Assembly: GCA_036389835.1 (NCBI GenBank)
Contig: DASVWC010000053.1
Location: forward strand, 12,447 to 76,446
DNA: 64,000 nucleotides
Origin: AC-37 sp036389835
Lineage (GTDB): Bacteria; Actinomycetota; Thermoleophilia; Solirubrobacterales; Thermoleophilaceae
Direction: 5' to 3'
Shown here: one piece after another, positions 16,201 to 27,400 of the stretch
Layout: every line of letters begins with the position of its first letter
Numbering within the stretch: the stretch's first letter is position 1
Translations under genes and position numbers: made by a program
Notes under the pieces: generated by a model
Told to the model about the DNA's origin: nothing
Seen by the model: the letters and a program-made list of their open reading frames with translations, nothing else
Databases searched by the model: none

Positions 16201-18584
16201 TCGAGCCCGGCGTCGAGGAGCTCGACATACCCGACGCGTGGTGGTCGTGGCTGACCGACTTCCGGATGTGGCAGGCTAACCAGAAGGTCTTCCTCTACCC
16301 CGAGAACTACCTCCTCCCCTCGGTGCGCCACACGAAGACCAGCCTCTTCAAGGACCTCGAGAGCGCCCTTCAGCAGGGCGAGGTCACCGACGCCGCCGTC
16401 GAGTCCGCCTATGCGTCGTACTTCGAGGGCTTCCGCGAGCTGGCCAAGCTGAAGCCGGTGGATCTGTACCGGTGCACGGTCGACGACCCGCAACGCGGGT
16501 CCGTCGACAGGCTGTTCCTCCTCGCGCGCACCGAGGCCTCCCCGGCCGTCTTCTACTGGCGCGCGCTCACGGCCGGCACCGACTGGAGCGAGTGGCGGAA
16601 GGTCGACGTGTCGATCAAGTCCGACCACGTGACGCCGGTCTACGCGTTCGGCCGCCTGTTCGTCTTCTGGTCGGAGCTGAAGAAGACGTCGGGCTCGACG
16701 TCGATTTCGAACGACGGGGGCGGGTCGCAGTCCGTTCACGACACGGCCTGGCGGCAGTCGGTCCGCTTCTCCTTCGTCAACCACGAGGGGCGCTGGGTAG
16801 CGCCGCAGACGCTCGTCGCGGACGAGCTCGTGAACTACGTCCCGGGCACGGGGGCCCCGCTGACCGGGCAGTTCTCGCACCTGTACGACATGGACGACCT
16901 GACCTGGCACAAGGTGTACGCGCTGCACAGCGGCCGCCGCAACCATCCGGAGGTGGGCGGCCACCCCAGCGACCGCGAGCGGATCTCGATCGTCCGCGGG
17001 CCGACCTTCTCGATCCGGCCGGGCGCCGAGGCGGATCCGCGACTCGCGCTCGACGGAAAGGACCCCGAGCGAGACGCGTTCGCACGGCGGATGAACACCC
17101 TGAACGAGGAGCTGGCCGCCCTGGTTCCGCTCGCGGAGGAAGGACGCCCGCTGAGCCTGCCCGTGAACCCGCCCGTGAACCTGAACGCCGACCTCCAGGC
17201 CGACCACTTGGTCGGCGCGAAGGAGCTGATCGCGATCGCGGCGGACCTCGGGGCGCCCTTCCCGGTCGCACCGCGGCTCGACGCCGGCGCCGAGCAGGTG
17301 CAGATCGTCTCCGCTCCTTCCGCCATCGCGCACAACCACCTCGCCGACCGCAGGGACGACCGATCCGAACGCCCCCCGCTCGCCCGGCGGTTCGCGCACG
17401 TCATCCACGAGCATCGCTTCGAAGGAACCGTCTTTCGGAAGACGGACGTATTTGGCGTCCCCGTCGACGTTGCACACCCGGTCGCAACCAGCCTGGAGAC
17501 GGTGGACGACCAACCGCTCCCGGAGTTCCTGCCGCAGGACCCCAGCATCCGTACGGCCGAGGTCCCGTCTCACGCCGTCAACTCACGCTGGGACAGCCCT
17601 CTCGCACAGGAGCTCGCGGCCCGAGGGATCCTCGACCAGGACGGGTACGTGGTGCCCACGTTCCCCAAGGGCGCCGATCTCTCGTTCCTCGGCGACCGGG
17701 CGCAGGGCGTGGCGAGCGACCTCCTCCGGAGCAGGGGGGCCGCGGTCCTGTTCCGCAACGTGTCCCCGTCGAACGCGCGGGTGATCGCGGCGAAGAACGC
17801 GCCCGGCACCTTCGTCTTCGACAACGGCGACGAGTCGTTCCTCGTCAGCGCTCCAGGCGTCCGCTCGATCGACGAGGGGCTGGTGGTGCTTCCCACACGG
17901 CCGGACGGCGCGGCCCACAGCCCCGTCCGGCTGGCGTACGGGGGAACGACACAGGGGGAGCCGTTCGACTTCTTCCTCGACGTCGCCCGTCTCGGCACCG
18001 GGGTGGCCGAACGGCTCAGCCGCGCGCTCCTCGCGCGCGGGCTCGAGGGGGTCCTCACGCTGGAGTCGCAGCAGGCGCCAGCGGTCACGAAGATGAACTT
18101 CGGCCGCTTCGAGCCGGCGGGCGTCGAGCTGCCGCCGCTGCTCGACGGCGCGGAGGTCGACTTCGACGGGCCGCAGGGAGGCTACTTCTGGGAGGTCTTC
18201 TTCCACGTCCCGATGCTCGTGGCCGGCGCGCTCTCGGCCAACCGGCAGTTCGCCGAGGCCGAGCGCTGGTTCCGCTACGTCCTCGATCCGACGGCGGCCG
18301 TCCCATCCGTGGGCCCCACGACGTTCTCGGACGCCGCCGGCGAGCTCGTCGCGCCTGACGTATCGGCGCAGTGGTTCGAGCGGCTGAGAAGCGCGGTGAC
18401 GCTGGACGGCCGGCCCACGCCCGTCGAGAGCCCCGCCGCGCCCCCGCCGGCCGAGGTCCCCCCGACGCCGACATCCACCGACCAGGCGCTGGTGGACGGC
18501 ACCGCCACGATGGTGAATCAGTTGAAGGACGTCACCGAAGCGATCGACGACGCGATCAAAGCCTTCCGGGGGCCGTTCGGATGA
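13278..18584 (+). CDS. Tc toxin TcA subunit, N-terminal half (TcdA1/TcaA-like)
   Basis: A 1,768-residue protein forming the shell half of a Tc toxin channel. Near residues 175-230 it has the hallmark TcA N-terminal block (YLVELLRIVE, then RRPDIAKIPLT and VPYLELVVERLE) of the Salmonella virulence plasmid A/VRP1 family. Near 925-1020 it has the neuraminidase-like/ABC-toxin N region (DLYEYLLIDVDMGPVGQTSR and FRMWQANQKVFLYPENYL). The helical pore and TcB-binding part is missing and is supplied by the next gene, so TcA is split as in other two-gene TcA systems. No signal peptide is present, which is normal for the family. A Pro-rich tail at about 1710-1740 precedes the stop. It overlaps the next gene (ATGA). 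Confidence 0.93.
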   Translation: MSIPRDADPSLAELVLRWVMLHPAVDLATTDLWDPGTLRELALDDDVALEPLRAYQRIRRIEPDQTKAALLIGLGYHSAQRIAMVPRRSFVRTTAGLFDEEHARRIHGRALRVRAKVKHMAATAHSTVASPHGRALRTNAAGDRLAESFERLPSYQDLFGDLDYFECDEDESVLGAPAYLVELLRIVESYVTEPNPIPPRRRLEDRRPDIAKIPLTPSATRTMVPYLELVVERLEDRVAAESGTRREDLYEMLSRQPYPFALPLDLPLEETRALLRTLDLDLASVMAAWNRPEREIARERLGLTPGQYELVTTPAGADAGSLALSFGLDSVDPATIDLGTQVGVSAQELRELVQQDLSDDELRSGLSRHFFVNRGFDDRQLSLRLEHHDDRPPSVAGLDLEALDRVNRFTRLARALGWSHAELDWALRCLAGGGDPAIADDPRLLGGLADLRELAGRLDVDRLTACSLAGQLKTYGEGDGPTQFDRVFNQPARRRDEAPYRPSGDAFNPSYGDDPMRWSIGETDGAAQAGWLAGALRVGVDALNVLGRALFPSEAHVELTVGNLSVLHRHTLLMRSLGLSADEYVRLLVLAPPAGDASATSLREPTASDVVALVDAADWIAQSPLSVYDADYVVHGGEPGPGVNALFDRDPTVLLAWLEATRTLVSGAPAAAAAELLLTQLATLFGAPRELVGAVMPLAAATVTRPQGATPWVDAVLGPDAALPALAELLEGASRWLVLANALRLPPAMLAGVADRPAAYGFEGGPGSIGLAQVRGLAQVRALSHDTDTGLAALAGAVAEGAATDASAASLAAVTGWDAEQIGALLRGPWSDGADVPRTLARLDACFRLARRLGADAGFLAKLASAWPGDGSVPYATTATIARNLRQKIAGRYESSAWNAIAGRLDGDLLARRRDALAPLAIWRMGREDPDVRTDRDLYEYLLIDVDMGPVGQTSRIVEATNAVQLYLHRCRMKLEPGVEELDIPDAWWSWLTDFRMWQANQKVFLYPENYLLPSVRHTKTSLFKDLESALQQGEVTDAAVESAYASYFEGFRELAKLKPVDLYRCTVDDPQRGSVDRLFLLARTEASPAVFYWRALTAGTDWSEWRKVDVSIKSDHVTPVYAFGRLFVFWSELKKTSGSTSISNDGGGSQSVHDTAWRQSVRFSFVNHEGRWVAPQTLVADELVNYVPGTGAPLTGQFSHLYDMDDLTWHKVYALHSGRRNHPEVGGHPSDRERISIVRGPTFSIRPGAEADPRLALDGKDPERDAFARRMNTLNEELAALVPLAEEGRPLSLPVNPPVNLNADLQADHLVGAKELIAIAADLGAPFPVAPRLDAGAEQVQIVSAPSAIAHNHLADRRDDRSERPPLARRFAHVIHEHRFEGTVFRKTDVFGVPVDVAHPVATSLETVDDQPLPEFLPQDPSIRTAEVPSHAVNSRWDSPLAQELAARGILDQDGYVVPTFPKGADLSFLGDRAQGVASDLLRSRGAAVLFRNVSPSNARVIAAKNAPGTFVFDNGDESFLVSAPGVRSIDEGLVVLPTRPDGAAHSPVRLAYGGTTQGEPFDFFLDVARLGTGVAERLSRALLARGLEGVLTLESQQAPAVTKMNFGRFEPAGVELPPLLDGAEVDFDGPQGGYFWEVFFHVPMLVAGALSANRQFAEAERWFRYVLDPTAAVPSVGPTTFSDAAGELVAPDVSAQWFERLRSAVTLDGRPTPVESPAAPPPAEVPPTPTSTDQALVDGTATMVNQLKDVTEAIDDAIKAFRGPFG
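15585..15620. repeat. 18-bp direct repeat inside TcA1
   Basis: Two adjacent 18-base units (15585-15602 and 15603-15620) differ only in the last base and encode GLAQVR twice in a row. It is probably a small in-frame duplication within a helical region. Confidence 0.7.
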
Positions 18585-21415
18585 GCGAGCCGAGGCCCAT
18601 CCTCGACGACAGGGGCCGCGTGGACCCGGGCTTCGACGCGAACGTCTCCCTGTCGGGGCTCACCGGCAACCCGTTCGAGTACTGGGCCGTGCAGAAGGTG
18701 CTCCTCAACCACCAGGTCGCCTCGCCGGACGATCGCGTGTGGCAGTTCCTCCCGTTCAGGCGCGCCGCTCCGGAGACGCTCGAGCTGGCGCTCGCCGACG
18801 ACAACGGCGCCGTCGCGCTCCACGAGAGCGATCCCTTCGACCCGCACGCCATCGCCGCGCTGCGAATCGGGGCGTACGAGCGAGCGACGCTCGTGCAGTA
18901 CGTGGACAACCTGATCGAGTGGGGCGACAGCCTGTTCTCGGAGGACACGATGGAGTCGGTCGCCTCGGCGACGATGCTCTACGTCTACGCCTACGACCTG
19001 CTGGGGAGGCGCCCGGAGAACCTGGGTCGGCGTCCGAGCGGCGACCCGCTGACGTTCGAGCAGATAGCGGCCGCTCACCGGACCCGCGGCGGCGGCATCC
19101 CGGCGTTCATGGTGGAGCTCGAGAACCGGCTCGCGCCGACCACCGACGAGGCCGCGGGCGACGACGACGCCGGGGCCTCGTTCAGCGAGCTGACGGCGCA
19201 CTTCCGCCTCCCCGAGAACGACCAGCTCCTGCGGCGCTGGGACACGCTCGACGACCGCCTCCACAAGATCCGCAGCTCGATGAACATCGAGGGCGAGGTC
19301 CGCCAGCTCGCCCTGTTCTCGCCGGAGCTGGACCCGATGGAGCTCGTGAGGGCCGCCGCGGCCTCGCCGGGCTCGATCGGCGCGTTGGAGCACGGCGCCG
19401 CCGAGCTTCCGCCGTACCGCTTCACGACGATGATCGACCGGGCGAAGGCGATCACGGCTCAGGTCACGGAGCTCGGCTCGAAGCTCCTCGCCGCCCTCCA
19501 GGGGAAGGACGCCGAGCAGCTTCAGGCCCTGCACGCGACCCACGAGGGCCAGATGCTCACGCTGCTCACGACGATGAAGCAGCGCGACGTGGAGGAGCAG
19601 ACGGCCTCGGTCGCGGGGCTCCAGGTCTCGCTCGCCGCCCAGCAGAACCGCGTCGCCCACTATCGGGGGCTGATCAGCGCGGGACTGAACGCGGGCGAGG
19701 CGACGCACCTGGGCGCGTCGGCCGCGGCGCTGGTGTTCAAGGCGATCGCGGCGGAGCTGCGAGTGGCGGGGGCCATCGGCTACGCCGTGCCGCAGGTGGG
19801 ATCGCCGTTCGCGATGACCTACGGCGGCGAGCAGATCGGCGCCCAGCTCACCGGCGACGCCGGCGCCGTGGAGGTCGGGGCGGACATCTCCGACTGGGTG
19901 GCGCAGACCGCGCTCACGATGGCGGGCTACGAGCGGCGGGCACAGGACTGGCAGCTCGCCATGGACGACGCCCAGTCCGAGGCCGACGTGCTCCAGCAGC
20001 AGATAGCCGCCGCGCAGGCTCGGCTCGCCGCGGCCCGGCACGAGCTCGACGTGCATCAGCGCGAGATCGACCAGAACGCCGAGGTTCAGGCCTATCTGGC
20101 CGCGAAGTTCTCGAACGCCGATCTCTACCAGTGGATGGCCTCGCGGATCTCGGCCGTCTACTTCCAGGCCTACCGGCTCGCGCTCGACCTCGCGCTGCGC
20201 GCCCAGACGGCGTACCGCTACGAGCTCGGGGGAGACGACGTCTTCGTCACGCTCCAGTACTGGGACGGCCTGAAGCACGGGCTGATGGCGGGCGAGAACC
20301 TGGCCTTCTCCCTGGCCCAGATGGAGTCGTCGTACCTCGCGAAGCACACCCGCCGGCTCGAGATCGAGCGCACGGTGTCGCTCGCGCTCTCGAATCCCCA
20401 GGCGCTGTGGGACCTCAAGCGCGACGGCCGCTGCGCGTTCTCGCTCACCGAGGAGCTCTTCGACTACGACTACCCGGGCCACTACAACCGCCAGATCAAG
20501 AGCGTGTCGCTCTCGATACCGGCCGTGCTCGGGCCGTACGAGAACGTCAAGGCCACGCTCAGGCAGACCTACAGCGCGGTGGTCACCGATCCGGCGCCCG
20601 GAGCGGTGGAGCGCCTGCTCGACCGCGGCCGGAGCGGGGCGAGCCAAGACGCCGCCGGCGATGTGCCGGGGCTGGTCGAGGACCGCCCGGGCTCGGCGCG
20701 CCAGGTCGCGATCTCGCACGGCGTGGACGACTCCGGGATGTTCGTGCTCGACTTCCGTGACGAGCGCTACCTCCCGTTCGAGGGCACCGGCGCCGTCTCG
20801 GACTGGTCGCTGTCGATGCCGCGACAGACGAACAGGTTCGACTTCGACGCGATCAGCGACGTGATCGTGACCGTCCGCTACACCGCCCAGGACGGCGGCG
20901 ACGCGTTCGCCGAGGAGGTGACGGGCAAGCTCGGCTCCCGTCCGCTGCCCGGGGCGGTGTACCTCAGCCTCGCCCAGGGGCATTCGGCCGAGTGGGCGGC
21001 GTTCCTCGAGGACCGCTCTCACCCCGGCAAGCAGGAGCTCGCGTTCCGGGTCGAGCCGCGCGGGCTCGAGCACTTCTCGCGCACCGTGCTCACCGGGGTC
21101 GGGGTCAAGCTCACGGCCGCGGACGGCGTGGAGGTCGCGGACGGGGCGGACTTCGTGGCGGTGGCGGCCGGCGCCGCGGAGCCGCGACCGGTGACGCTCC
21201 AGGGCGGAGTCGGCGAGCTCGCGCCCGCGAGCTCCGAGCGCGACGTCGGCGGCGACTGGAAGGTCGTGGTGGACCTCGGCGGCGCGCGCGACGCGGCGCC
21301 CGGCCTGCTCGGCGACGACGGCCGGATCGACCCCGCCAAGCTGCTCAACCTGGAGCTCGTGCTGCGATACGACGGGTCGGTCGACTGGCCAGCGCCCGCC
21401 GGCGGCTCGGGATAG
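18581..21415 (+). CDS. Tc toxin TcA subunit, C-terminal half (pore and TcB-binding)
   Basis: A 944-residue protein completing TcA. Residues about 85-150 match the TcA motif for a Tyr/Asp-rich helix pair (YVDNLIEWGDSLF, then LYVYAYDLLGRRP). The middle (about 330-550) is a long helical pore region with a hydrophobic tip segment near 400-445 and coiled-coil helices containing ELDVHQREIDQNAEVQAYL. From about 560 the TcB-binding domain is unmistakable: YWDGLKHGLMAGENL, ELFDYDYPGHY, and RQIKSVSLSIPAVLGPYENV. The ATG overlaps the upstream stop, favouring equal synthesis of both halves. The BC fusion gene begins five bases after its stop. Confidence 0.94.
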   Translation: MSEPRPILDDRGRVDPGFDANVSLSGLTGNPFEYWAVQKVLLNHQVASPDDRVWQFLPFRRAAPETLELALADDNGAVALHESDPFDPHAIAALRIGAYERATLVQYVDNLIEWGDSLFSEDTMESVASATMLYVYAYDLLGRRPENLGRRPSGDPLTFEQIAAAHRTRGGGIPAFMVELENRLAPTTDEAAGDDDAGASFSELTAHFRLPENDQLLRRWDTLDDRLHKIRSSMNIEGEVRQLALFSPELDPMELVRAAAASPGSIGALEHGAAELPPYRFTTMIDRAKAITAQVTELGSKLLAALQGKDAEQLQALHATHEGQMLTLLTTMKQRDVEEQTASVAGLQVSLAAQQNRVAHYRGLISAGLNAGEATHLGASAAALVFKAIAAELRVAGAIGYAVPQVGSPFAMTYGGEQIGAQLTGDAGAVEVGADISDWVAQTALTMAGYERRAQDWQLAMDDAQSEADVLQQQIAAAQARLAAARHELDVHQREIDQNAEVQAYLAAKFSNADLYQWMASRISAVYFQAYRLALDLALRAQTAYRYELGGDDVFVTLQYWDGLKHGLMAGENLAFSLAQMESSYLAKHTRRLEIERTVSLALSNPQALWDLKRDGRCAFSLTEELFDYDYPGHYNRQIKSVSLSIPAVLGPYENVKATLRQTYSAVVTDPAPGAVERLLDRGRSGASQDAAGDVPGLVEDRPGSARQVAISHGVDDSGMFVLDFRDERYLPFEGTGAVSDWSLSMPRQTNRFDFDAISDVIVTVRYTAQDGGDAFAEEVTGKLGSRPLPGAVYLSLAQGHSAEWAAFLEDRSHPGKQELAFRVEPRGLEHFSRTVLTGVGVKLTAADGVEVADGADFVAVAAGAAEPRPVTLQGGVGELAPASSERDVGGDWKVVVDLGGARDAAPGLLGDDGRIDPAKLLNLELVLRYDGSVDWPAPAGGSG

Positions 21416-21419
21416 GAGC

Positions 21420-24400
21420 GTGAGCGACGGACGGACGCGCGTCGACTCGCGCGCCTCCGGCGCCGCGGCGCCGGCGGCGGCCGCCGAGTCCCCCGACTCC
21501 GCCCTGAGCGTCGACGGCTTCACCGGCGCCGCGTCGCTCGCGATCCCCCTCCACACGTCCCCGGCTCGCGCGCTCCAGCCCGACCTTCACCTCGCGTACG
21601 CCACCCACGCCGGGAACGGACCGCTGGGCAGGGGCTGGTCGCTGCCCCTGCCGTCGATCGCGCGGTCCACGGCCGGGGTCGTGCCGCGCTACGTCGACTC
21701 CGACGTGTTCGCTCTGGACGGCCAGCCACTCGTGCCGCTGGCCGAGGACTCCTCCCGGACGGACGCCGGTGGGGAGCGGTACGACGTCACCCGCTACGCG
21801 CCGCGCGTGGCCGCGACGGCGGATCGCATCGAGCGGTGGGTGCGCGTGCGCGACGGCGACACCACGTGGCGCCGTCTCGACGGCGCCGGCGCCGTCCACG
21901 TGTTCGGCGCGACCGCGGCCGCGCGGATCGCGGACCCCGCCGACCCGCGCCGTGTGCTCGAGTGGCTGCTCGAGGCCGAGTACGACGCGCTGGGGGAGGC
22001 GATCGCCTACGAGCACGTCGCCGACCCGGGTACGGACCTGAGCCCGCGCGAGCTGGGACGGGACCGCACCGCCCAGCGCTACCTGGCCGCGGTGCGCTAC
22101 GCGCCACAGGCGCCCGTCGCCCCTCCCGAGCACCACATCGGCGCGGTGCCGGAGACCGACTGGCACGTCGAGGTCCTGCTCGAGTGGTCGGGGCGCGAGG
22201 ACCCCTTCTCCCGCTACGACGGCGGCTTCGAGGTCCGCACCCGCCGGCTCCTCCGTGAGGTGAGGCTCTTCCACCGCTTCGAGGCGCTCGGCCCGGCACC
22301 GGAGCTCGTCCACCGCACGCGCCTCGTCTACGACGAGCGGCGCGCCGGCAGCCTCCTCGTCCGCTGCGACGCGGTCGGATGCACGCGCGCGAGCCAGTCC
22401 GAGGCGTTCACGTTCGAGCCGCTGCCCCCGATCTCGTTCCATTACACGCGCGCGGAGCTGGAGGGCGCGCGGTTCGAGCCCCTCGACGAGAGCGCGGGCC
22501 GGCGCCTGCCCGCGCCGCACGAATGGCCGGCGATGACCGTGGCCGACCTCGCGGGCGAGGGCGCGCCCGGCGTGCTCTACGCCGACGGACGCACCGTGCG
22601 CTACTGGGCGCCCTCGGCCGACGGGCACCCGCTCGGCGCCGGCGCTGAACCGGCGGCCTTCCCGGTCGAGCGGGCCGCGGGCGGCACGGCCGCCCTCCGC
22701 GACGCCACAGGGGACGGCGTCGCCGACCTGGTGGTGCACGGGCGGCGCGCGGGGCTGTATCCCGGCACCCGCGGCGGGTTCGGCGCGTTTCGGCCGTTCG
22801 ACGGGACGCCCTCCGAGCTGCACGGGGCGGGCACCCTCGCCGACCTCGACGGCGACGGCCTGGAGGACCTCGTGGTGCTCGACCGCGGCAAGGTCCGCTG
22901 GTATCGCGGCAAGCGGGGCGGCGGGTTCGCCGCGCCCGAGCAGCGCGACGCGCCCCCGGGCTTCCCCGCCTCGCTCGACGGCGGGCGCCGCGAGCGGGTC
23001 CTGTTCGCGGACGTCCTCGGGGGCGGGCAGGGGCTCGTGCGGATCTCCGACGGCCTCGTCGAGTGCTGGCCGAGCCTCGGCGGGGGCCGGTTCGCCGAGC
23101 GCGTGACGATCGGCAACGCACCCGCCTTCGGGCCCGGCTTCGACGCGGCCCGCGTGATGCTCGCCGACCTCGACGGAAGCGGCGCGGCCGACCTGGTCTA
23201 CGTGCTCGCGGACCGCGCCCTCGTGTTCGTCAACGAGTCGGGCAACGCCTTCGCGGACCCGGTGAGCGTGCGCTTCCCGGTGACCGTCGGCGCGCCGGAG
23301 GAGGTGACGATCGACGATCTCGGCGGCGACGGATCCCCGAGCATCGTCGTGACGAGCCCGGGCCCGCCCGTGCGCCACTGGGCCCTGGCGCTCGGCGGCG
23401 GGCGCGCCCACCTGCTCGAGTCGTTCGAGAACGGGATGGGCGGGGAGACGCGCGTCGCGTACACGACCTCCGCCCGCTGCAGCCTCGAGGACGCCGCCCG
23501 CGGAAGGCCGTGGTGCACCCGGCTGCCGTTCGCCGTCCCGGTCGTCGCCGGGCTCACGCAGACGGACCACGTGACCGGATGGTCGACCCGCACGCGGTTC
23601 GCCTACCACCACGGCCTGTACGCGGCCGAGGATCGCGCCGTCGGCTTCGCGCTGGTGGACCGCTGGGACGCGGACAGCGCGGCGTCCACGGCGGCACGCC
23701 ACACGCGCACGTGGCACGCGCCGGGCGGCGCGGCGGACCCCGAGCGCGACGGCCGCCTCGCCGCCGAGCGCTTCCACGGCGATCCCGAGGCCGACCCGAT
23801 CGAAGGCGGCGCTCCCGTGTGGGAGCGCGCGGCGCCGGGCGACCCCCGGGCACTGCTTCAGGCACGCGACGCGCTGCGCGGGCGGCCGATCCGCGAGGAG
23901 ATCTACGGGGAGGACGGCGGCGCGCTCGCCGGGAACCCCTACAGGGTCACGGAGACCTCCTACGGGGTGCGCGTACGGGCCGCGCACGCCGGGCCGCACG
24001 CTCCCTTCCTGGTCGGCGAGCGCGAGTCGGTCGAGCACGTCTACGAACGCGACCCGGCCGACCCCGTCGTGCGGCACGGCCTGACGCTCGACCGCGACGA
24101 CCGCGGCCGGGCCGTGCGCGGCTGCACCGTCGCCTACGCCCGCCGGCCGGATCGAGCCGGATCGCTCCCGGCGCAGGCGGAGACGCTCGCCGTGTGCGCG
24201 GACACTCGATTCGCCGACGTGGACGCGACCGACGCGCTGCGCACCGACGCCGCGTGCGAGCGCCGGCGCCACGAGCTCCCGGGGCTCCCGCCGCCGGCGA
24301 GCGGGCGCTACTCGGCGGACGAGCTCCGGGAGCACGTGGAGGCCGCGCTGGCGAGCGGGTCGGCGCGAACCATCGAGTGGGTGCGGTCGCACTACTACGC

Positions 24401-27400
24401 CGCGGGCGGCTCCGCTCGCGCGCGCCTCGGCGACACCGGACCGGCGGCGCTGGTCCATCACACCGAACGCGCGGCGTTCGCGGACGCCGACGTGCGGGCG
24501 ACATTGGATCCCGCGGTCCACGGCCAGGCCCTCGACCGGCTGCTCGCGCGCGGCGGCTATGAGCTCGACCGGGAGAGCGGGCACTGGTGGGCGCCCGGCG
24601 AGGTGACGGCGTACGCCCCGGCCGCCGAGTTCCACAGGGTCGCGACGACGACGGGGCCGCTCGGCGCGACGGCCCGTCACCGCTACGACGCCACGAGCTA
24701 CGCGCCCGTCGAGACGGTCGAGGCCGCGCCGGGGCTCGTCGAGCGCCGCACGACCACCGAGCTCCAGGACTACAGGGCGCTCCAGCCGCTGCGCGTGAGG
24801 GATCCGAACGAGAACGTCCACGAGGTGAGGCTGGACGCGCTGGGCCGGGTGGTGGCGCGCACCTTCCACGGGACCGAGGGAGGGCGGCGAGCCGGGTTCG
24901 ACCCGCTCGACGACCGGGTCGGCGCGCCGCCGAGCGCCGCAGCCCTGATCGGGGAGGCCGCGCGCTTCCTCGGCGGTGCCGCCGAGGTCGTCCACCACGC
25001 CCTGACCGCGTGGTCGGGCCGGGTGCTCCCGGGCGCCCTGGCGGCGCTCGGCCTCGAGCCGGGGCCGACGCTCGACGCGCTCGCCAGCGGCGGCTGGACC
25101 ACCCCCGAGGGCATCGTGCTCGACGCGTTCCGCGCCCTCCGCGATCCCGCCGGGCTGGAGCTGCCCGGCGCGCTCGCCGGCCGGGAGGCCGACGTACACG
25201 GCGCCGTCGCCGCCGCGGCCGCGCGGGTCGCCCCGCACCAAGTGACGGTCAGCGCCGTCGACTACCCCGACCGCCGCCCGGGGCCGCCGCGCACGGCGGT
25301 CGAGTACGTCGACGGCTTCGGCCGCTCGGTCGAGCGCCGGCTGCGTCTCGCCGACGACCGCTGGTCGGTGTCGGGCGCCGTCGTGCACGATGCGAGAGGC
25401 CTGCTGCACCAGCAGTACGAGCCATACTTCGACGACGGCTGGGAGCTCGGGGCGCTGACCCACGGCGCGGCGACCGTCCACAGCTACGACCCGCTCGACC
25501 GGCTCGTGCGCGTGGACACGCCGGCGGGGTTCCTGTCCACCACCGCGTTCCGGGCGTGGAGCATGGTGCGCTCCGACGAGGTCGACACGGTCATGGATTC
25601 CCCGTACCGGCGCGCGCACGGCTCGGGCGCGGGCATCACGGCCGAGGAGCTGGCCGCGCTGCGGCAGGCGGAGGCGTCGGCGAACACACCCGCGACGACG
25701 GAGCTCGACGCGCTCGGACGGCCGATCGCCCACGTTGAGGAGCTGGCCGGCGGCGAGCGGCTCGTCGAGCGCTACGGGCGCGATGCCGACGGCCGGCTCG
25801 TGTGGGCCGCCGACGCGCGGCTGGTCGCCGCCTGGCGCGGCCGCGAGGGCGCGAAGAGCCACAGCACGGTCTACTCCCTCCTGGGCCAGGCGCTCGCCAG
25901 CCAGAGCGCCGACGCCGGGCCGCGCTGGCGGGTGCCGGACGTGGAGGGCCGCGAGCTGCTCGTACGGGACGGCCGCGGGCTGGTGCTCGCGACCGACTAC
26001 GACGCGATCGGCCGCCCGACCTCGGTGACGCTGACCGAGCCGGAGGACGAAGCGCGCACGGTCGAGGCGTACGTCTACGGCGACCAGCACGGCGCCCTCG
26101 AGCGCCCGGCCGACGGCAACCTCGTGGGAGAGCTGCGGCGGGTGTTCGACGAGTCCGGCATGCACGAGTTCGAGGGCTACGACCTGGGCGGCCGGCCGCT
26201 GGGAGTCGTGCGGCGCTACGCCGCGGATCCGGAACGACCGCCGGATTGGAAGGCGGCCGCCGCGACGCCGGACTCCGCCGCGCTCGAGGACCGCACCTGG
26301 CGGAGCACGCAACGCCACGACGCGCGTGGCCTCCTGGTCGGCGCGACCGATGCCGCCGGCGGGTCCTGCCGCTGGCGTTACGGGCCGGCGGGCCTGCTCG
26401 AGTCGATCGAGGCCGCGCCTTCGCGCGGCAGGACCAAGCCCATCGTCAGGTCGATCGAACACGACGCCCGCGGCCGGCGTACGCGGGTCGTGCTCGGCAA
26501 CGGGGTGGTCACCAAGCGCGAGTACCACCCGCTCGCCGACCGCGTGGTCCGGATCACCGCGCGCCGTGGCGAGAACGGCGAGCCGGTCCAGGACCTCACC
26601 TACGTGTACGACCCCGTCGGCAACGTGACCCACGTCGGCGACGCGGCGTTCGCCCCGACCTTCGGGGCGGACGCCGGCGCCCCTGGAAGCCGTGAGTTCG
26701 CCTACGACGCGCTGTACCGGCTCGTCAGGTCGCAGGGGCCCGAGCTGGCGGGGCTGGAGCGGGAGTCGGAGCGCGACCCGGGACTCGCCCCGGTTGCCGC
26801 GACGAGGGGCACGCGGATCGCCCCGGGCACGCTCGAGACGGCCACTCGAGTCCACGCCTACGACGCCGCCGGCAACCTGGTCGAGACCCGCCGCTCCGGC
26901 GACTCGGCGTCGTGGAACGCGAAGACCGTCCTGGCGAAGGCATCGAACCGCGAGGCCGGCCGCCGCTTCGACGGGAACGGCAATCTGCTCGCGCTCGACG
27001 GCGGCGCCGCGCTGGAGTGGAACCACGCCGACCGGTTGGCCGCAGCGGTCGCGGGGTCGAGCTCCGCCCTGCGCCGCCACGACGCGGACGGCCGGCTCGC
27101 GCGCGAGCTCCTGTCGGCGGACGGCGGCGACCCGCTCGACCGGCTGCTCCTCGGGGCGGCGGAGATCGCGGCCGTGCACGGGGTGGCTGACCCGGTCGAA
27201 TCGCGGACGCGCGTGATGGACGGCGAGCGGGTGGTCGCTGAGACCGTGGTCGACGGCGAGGGCAACTCCACCACGACGTACCTGGTCGGCGACCTCGCCG
27301 ACTCGGTGACGCTCCGCCTCGACGGACGCGGTGCCCTGCGCAGCTACGAGGCATTCACGCCGTACGGTGCGACCGCGTTCGCGGTCGTGACCTCGGACGA

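Noticed and set aside
13824..17573. A 1,249-codon open frame antisense to TcA1
   Set aside because: Same cause: composition is Arg/Val/Leu-rich without any motif, and the sense strand encodes a recognisable TcA.
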